Positions 59,177 through 64,000 of a stretch of 64,000 nt of DNA are shown here, one piece after another. Under the pieces are notes generated by a model, which was not told the DNA's origin, ran no database searches, and saw nothing but the letters and a program-made list of their open reading frames with translations. This DNA comes from Hofstenia miamia (lineage: Eukaryota > Xenacoelomorpha > Acoela). A program made the position numbers and the translations under genes. The DNA is taken from contig SCFE01000007.1 of NCBI GenBank assembly GCA_004352715.1, positions 1,339,377 through 1,403,376 on the forward strand, read 5' to 3'. The stretch's first letter is position 1. Every line of letters begins with the position of its first letter.

Positions 59177-60052
59177 AACAGAACTTTGAAATATATTCTA
59201 AAGTGTTTTTTGGAGTAAAAAAAGATGACAAATTCAATCATGGTAAGACTTCAAAGACTAGTGTCAATTTTTGAATATGAAGCTATTAAACGGTTATAGA
59301 ATGACTTTACAAGGATGATTTTGAGATATGCTGTATATCAGAGATTTGAAATACATTCTGAAATGTATTTTGGAGTAAAAATTGATGACATATTCCAAAA
59401 AACAATAAATTGAAATATTACAACATCTAAATGTGAAATGATGGAACAATTAATACAACTTCTACGTTAAAATATAGCTGTAAAGCAAATACACTATTTA
59501 AATGTTAAAATATGCTAACATAGTATAGGTCCACGAGAGTAGAGAAACATTAAATGTTCCATGTAAGTCACACGTTGTTTGGAGTGACCAGATAAAAAAA
59601 CGAATATTGCATCCTCTATCCCTCTTTCGTTAACCGTTTTGCTATTTTTCTGAAGATTAGAAACTTGTCACTTGATAGAATTGGCTTTCATTGTCAATAA
59701 CACATAATAAGTTTAAGATGCATTCAACAGTGTAGCTAATTTTTCACGCATTTTTTGGAATAACTTATCCTAATTTACTTCCTTCATCATTTTTTTGAAA
59801 TTTTCTTGAAGTTTAGAGGTAATATAGTCAGCGAGAAAAATTTCAAGACTATCTTTTACAGATCGGAAGAAATTGCGCTTGAATTGCGAGTGATTCGCTT
59901 ATCCAATTAAAACCGGACAAAAAAATTGGAATATTGAATCTTTTTTTGATTTCCGATCAAATTTTGAAATAGCCATATTGAAATTTTCACTGAGATAAGT
60001 AAGTTTAAGCAAGAGTTATCCAAAAAATACACTTTGGTACATTCTAAAAAAA

Positions 60053-60091
<39 letters not shown>

Positions 60092-61774
60092 AACATGTAG
60101 ATCAAACTAATTGTGGCAGGCACATGCTATCTAAGCAACTAAGGAGAGTAATGGATGCATTAGTAAGAAGTACCGTAAATCTTCGTGTATAGGCTTCATC
60201 TGTAAACCTAACGTTTTGTTTAAAAGTTTGGGGTGCGGCTTATAGACACAGTCTAAAAATTATATCTGTAAGCTTATGACTATGTTCGGGGTTAACGTAT
60301 ACCGTAAAATGCCCAAATGCTGAAAAAAATATTCAACAATAAGATACCAGGTATACACAGCATTCAACTTTGCCCTTCTCGACACGTGGTTGATGTGGTA
60401 ATTATTGTTAAAGCTAAGTTTGTTAAGTGAATAGATAACAAGTGGGAAAGACAAAATTAGTGTATCATGGCAGATACGACTTGTTACATGCTGCATATCT
60501 GTAACTCAAAAACAACCTTCCAAGTCTGGGGTGTGGTTGATACATGGTGGATGCTTATACTCGCAGATTTACGTTAATTAACAGAATTGCTATTTTTTAA
60601 CTCAAATATGCAAATTTTGATATTATAAAATTGATATTTTTTACATATTCTTTTTACCTCAAAATTTGAATTTTTTTGGTCCCAAATTATTTTAGGCATT
60701 TATTTCAGCACTACAAATCTATAATTAAAGACAAAACTAAAAACATCATATTTTGATGTTGTAGTATATCATGTTGTATCAATTATGTGCTATTCTTCGG
60801 ATTTCCTATATGAAAGGGAATTGCTTACTAAGTTTTGACTTTACTGACTTATGTTAAACCTAATTATTGCAAATATGCATGAATTTTATTGAACATTAAG
60901 GTCTGTCAAAGAAAATAGAATTTTAGATGCTCCACAGCACAATGTTTAATTTCAAAAGAAATGTTCCATATCAGTTTATTAAAATTGCAACGAGCTTTTG
61001 ACCTTGAGTAAGTAAAGGGATTTAAATTTCATAATCATGACTATTGTTACAAAGAAATCAATGCACGTTAACGCGAATGGAATGGCCACATTTGTAAATC
61101 TGATTTTTAAGAAAAAATTTCTATAATTAGCTCGTTTAAGTGAAGTATTTATGACAATATTTTGTGCGCTAATCAACGATATAATTGGAACTGCATTATC
61201 AATAGCCGTTTCTTCTTAAGAAAGTTCCTGATTTTTTCAAAGTGCTATATCGTAGAACTTGTGCAGAAGTATTTCAAGTTTTCATGCGGTAAATGTTGAA
61301 CCGCGGGGTTGCATACAATACACATATTCGTAAACAAACTACTAATCAATTTTTAGGCAACATACTGCGCTATCGGTATTTTTCGGTATGGCCAAAAGAC
61401 CGCGGTATCGGTATACTGCCGGGCCATAGTGCGCAAATTCAGAGGTCGCAGGGTCGGCGCTTTCCGATTGAACATAGCGTTAATAGTTTTTGAGCTATAA
61501 GTGTTTAAAATGAATTTCATACGATATTGAAAGATTTTCAAAATCTCCATGCTGTTTAAGGTTAGCAATATGCAGAACTATGTAAATGAAGTAGTGCCAA
61601 TAATCCTTTTCCCATTCAGGGTCATTAGTTTAGTTCAATGATGAATACAAAACCAATAACATTGCTATATGTTTGTGTCTGATAAACATCACGCCATGCA
61701 TGAATAGAGAAAAGTAGCGATAAATGATGTTTATTTAATGTTGATACGACAAACTTTGTTGTAGACAGTTAGCC
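58406..61774. other. Intergenic between K+ channel and nuclear receptor genes
   Basis: It contains a gap of 144 N (58995-59138) inside a (TA)n tract, a (TA)n at about 60058-60087 and a MITE (listed). Two GGTATCGGTA-type patches lie at about 58890-58965 and 61365-61435, similar to the element at 979-1217. Two similar A-rich blocks lie near 59588 and 59915 in direct orientation. No gene was seen. Confidence 0.4.
60171..60576. mobile_element. 406-bp MITE with 'CCGTAAATCT' ends
   Basis: The left end TACCGTAAATCTTCGTGTAT and inverted right end TAACGTAAATCTGCGAGTAT match at about 20 of 24 bases. The outermost TA on each side may be a TA target-site duplication (Tc1/mariner or pogo type). The motifs GTGCGGCTTATAGAC and CTTATACTCG lie beside the ends. 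There is no coding capacity. Confidence 0.75.
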
Positions 61775-62845
61775 ATGTATGATGAACCAATGCAATGTCA
61801 GATATGTATGAATCCAGAAGAAAAGCTCTTTATGCACTTCAGTGTTAGGACCTGTGCTGGTTGCAAACGGTTTTTCTATAGAGTCAGAGACCATCCCCTT
61901 TCAACTTTCAAATGCAAGTTGCAAAAAGGGTCCTGCACAATTCTACCGAGGAAGAAATGTTGTACATATTGTCGCTACAAAAAATGCATCGAGTTGAAGA
62001 TGAAGCAGATCTATGATAACAATAAAAGTTTGCGGATAAATTCAACATCAAATTCCGACAAACCCAATGAGGAAATGGTAGGTTCATCCAGTGAAGATTT
62101 AAATTTCATATTTGGAATCGGTAATCACGTAATGAACGTTACCAGTATCTGCAATACACTAACTGAATATGCTTACAGCATGTACAAGTCGCATGCTGCA
62201 AAGAGGGAAGTTCTATTTGGATACAAGACATTAGTCAATTGCGTTGTTCAGGGTAATCACAAGCCGGTATTTCGTGCAATGACTGCATGTACCAAACGAA
62301 TTATCAATTATGTAATAGACATACCAGTTCCAATCGATCGGAATATCTTAGCCAACAACATCAATGACATGCATTTTAAATATGGAGCCATTTGCAGGTA
62401 TATGCTGTTATACGAAATAAGCCGAGGCGATCTTATCAATCTCACTCATAATGTCGTCCATCCAAACTTTGTGAAAGCCGCATCTAATTTTAACAAACAT
62501 TTCTCAGTTTTAGACCGTTTCTGCATAGCCAAGCTCGAGGTTCGTGGCTTAATTCTCATATATAGCGCTGTGCATGGGTATCTCAATGTGTTAATGGAGT
62601 CGGGACAGACTGTCACAACAGATTTAGTAGAGTTATTAATGAAATTTTGCCAGTTGCTGTTTTCTACTTTATATAAACTAATGCCAGATAGCACCCAACG
62701 ATCTTACAGTTTTGACGAATTTAAATCAATAATTCACGATATCACCGAGGATTCCATTTCAGCTTTTAGAACCTATAATTCCACGTTGGGAATTAGTAAT
62801 GCCTATTCTTTATCTAATTCATCTACTTTATTTTCGGTTGACTGA
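61775..62845 (+). CDS. Divergent nuclear hormone receptor (single exon, 356 aa)
   Basis: The N-terminus is directly the zinc-finger DNA-binding domain: C8-x2-C11 ... C27-x2-C30, then C47-x6-C54-x8-C63-x2-C66, ending CRYKKCIELKMKQ, the 'CRxxKCxxxGM' pattern. Spacing in finger 2 (6 and 8 instead of the usual 5 and 9) is shifted by one. The P-box TCAGCKRFFYR differs from the common CEGCKGFFKR, so DNA specificity is probably unusual. Residues about 105-340 are a helical ligand-binding-type domain with low similarity, including YGAICRYMLLYEISRGDLIN. It would act as a nuclear transcription factor; ligand and targets are unknown, and it may be an orphan. There is no A/B region and no intron, and the first ATG is used. 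A polyadenylation signal follows 84 bp after the stop. Confidence 0.9.
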   Translation: MYDEPMQCQICMNPEEKLFMHFSVRTCAGCKRFFYRVRDHPLSTFKCKLQKGSCTILPRKKCCTYCRYKKCIELKMKQIYDNNKSLRINSTSNSDKPNEEMVGSSSEDLNFIFGIGNHVMNVTSICNTLTEYAYSMYKSHAAKREVLFGYKTLVNCVVQGNHKPVFRAMTACTKRIINYVIDIPVPIDRNILANNINDMHFKYGAICRYMLLYEISRGDLINLTHNVVHPNFVKAASNFNKHFSVLDRFCIAKLEVRGLILIYSAVHGYLNVLMESGQTVTTDLVELLMKFCQLLFSTLYKLMPDSTQRSYSFDEFKSIIHDITEDSISAFRTYNSTLGISNAYSLSNSSTLFSVD

Positions 62846-62928
62846 CAATTTTTCTTAATCTTCATGCTGGAATTACCTAAATTTTAATGAAATTTATTTG
62901 TTTTAAAATATCGTGTAAATTTGTAGAA

Positions 62929-62934
62929 AATAAA
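62929..62934 (+). terminator. Polyadenylation signal AATAAA
   Basis: A canonical hexamer 84 bp after the nuclear receptor stop codon, followed by A+T-rich sequence. Its position fits a short 3' UTR for that gene. Confidence 0.55.
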
Positions 62935-63743
62935 CAAAGAAAATGTCTACAATTGTTTTTCACAGTCTGACGTTTTTAATGACTGTAATTTTGTGACAAT
63001 TGTAACTGATTACACAATTTTTAAACTTATACATCGTTTACATTCGGCTAACCAGTCGACAAAATTTAAAATACAATATTGAAATAAAAACTTTCAAAAA
63101 AATTTGAATATTTAAGAATCTAGAGATCAATGATATAAAGTTATTTTACTTACATTCAGTTATAGATTCCTTAAGAATAAAATGTCTTGTCGTTGGTTAT
63201 TCTTGCGGCATGTCACTTAAATCATTTCCATGCCTCAATACATGCTTACACAGGCTAAAAATAATAATGAAAATAATGATTATAGTAATCATATAATAAT
63301 AATATAGCCTTAGTCCCCGCAAGCCTTCAGTTGTAGGATGGTATAAGGAATCACCGAACTGCAAGTGGACTCCACAATCGGGAGTAGGGGTTCGAGAAGT
63401 GGCAGTATTGTATTCACTCTGACAATGGACAATGGGCAACGACACACGTGGACAGATGACCAGTATAGACATAGCATTTGTGTGTTTCAGAAGAAGCAGG
63501 CCAGGCGAAGCGGCTATACGAAAAGGATATTGTAAGAATAGAAGAAAGCAGCAACAGGATTAGAAGTTATAGAGGAGAGGCATGCGGGTCAGGTAAGAAA
63601 GTTGCAGCTACATGAGAGTAAAGGAAAGAGCTTAGTTGGTTAAGCCATGGAATGATGAAGTGATGGGAATTCAAGGCACAAGAAGCAGAACCAGTAGATG
63701 TGGAAACTGAAAAGGCAATCAAGGAAGGGATGAAAGTAGTAGG
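62935..63743. other. Intergenic, GC composition rises towards the retroelement fragment
   Basis: From about 63300 the base composition becomes clearly less A+T-rich and purine-rich on the plus strand, continuing into the retroelement coding relic. Much of 63300-63743 is probably also retroelement sequence, but only the part from 63744 can be recognised. Confidence 0.45.
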
Positions 63744-63990
63744 TTGCCAGTTTCAAGAGTAGTTAAGAAAAGCAAGTTATCCATGAAGACGGCAAAGACC
63801 AACAAAGTATTCGAAAAAATGGATGCTAAGATTGTCACAGAGGTAAATAGACTAGTGTATGCAGGTGCATGCGAGGTGTTATAGAAATTAAGTACAGACA
63901 TGAAAAGAAAAGAAGACAAGAAGGTAAAGAAAACAGAAAGCCATTATGAGAGAGAAGAATTAGGAATAAAGGGGTTAAAATCCTACAAAT
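63744..63990 (+). mobile_element. Non-LTR retroelement fragment (region before the reverse transcriptase)
   Basis: The plus strand reads LPVSRVVKKSKLSMKTAKTN, then KVFEKMDAKIVTEVNRLVYA and GACEVL before a stop. The pattern 'LP-x-x-R-x-x-+-x-KL ... VNxVLxxIxxxDITETNRLIYAxAxVVxExxG' occurs upstream of the polymerase in the invertebrate non-LTR retroelement type whose C-terminus appears at 47.4-47.8 kb. The element continues past the right edge; an internal stop and frame changes suggest it is degenerate. Confidence 0.55.
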
Positions 63991-64000
63991 AGGTGATATC

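Noticed and set aside
59585-60050. Two similar blocks (CCAGATAAAAAAACGAATAT and CCGGACAAAAAAATTGGAAT) as transposon ends
   Set aside because: They are in direct, not inverted, orientation, and no target-site duplication is visible.
1-64000. Prokaryotic-style systems (CRISPR, operons, phage modules)
   Set aside because: Regularly spaced repeats and gene clusters are absent; gene structures are spliced and eukaryotic.

Overview
This is nuclear DNA of an animal. It is strongly A+T-rich and holds intron-split genes of metazoan families (TRPM channel, long-chain acyl-CoA synthetase, two-pore-domain K+ channel, nuclear hormone receptor). Between and inside these genes lie many decayed transposons and long (TA)n tracts. 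The compact, divergent nuclear receptor suggests a protostome with an expanded receptor set (nematode-like lineages come to mind), but nothing here fixes the species.

Layout. (1) 34-11037, minus strand: N-terminal exons of a TRPM channel, running off the left edge. This part is badly assembled: a 2-kb perfect palindrome (3094-5097) and a 926-bp direct duplication (793-1718 = 5099-6024) meet at N positions, so one TRPM exon appears twice. (2) 11.7-21.6 kb: no gene found; a mariner-like element, Tc1 debris, several hAT-like non-autonomous elements and a non-LTR reverse-transcriptase relic. (3) 23139-30183, minus strand: a complete four-exon acyl-CoA synthetase gene (671 aa). Its first intron holds a Tc1 relic and a Penelope-like element. 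(4) 30.2-39.4 kb: no gene found; Penelope relics. (5) 39478-41304, minus strand: an intronless 608-aa gene of unknown family with a cysteine cluster. (6) 41.3-53.0 kb: no convincing gene; non-LTR retroelement C-termini at 46.5-47.8 kb. (7) 52999-58405, plus strand: a complete, compact three-exon two-pore-domain K+ channel (279 aa) with a mariner relic and a hAT-like insertion in intron 1. (8) 61775-62845, plus strand: a single-exon divergent nuclear hormone receptor (356 aa). (9) 63.7-64.0 kb: a non-LTR retroelement fragment running to the right edge.

The host genes are unrelated in function and independently transcribed; there is no operon or gene-cluster logic. I found no CRISPR array, rRNA or tRNA, and no clear new biological system. 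The points most worth following are the orphan 608-aa protein, the divergent nuclear receptor, the several element families with iterated short motifs near hAT-like ends, and the assembly artefacts that would mislead automated annotation.
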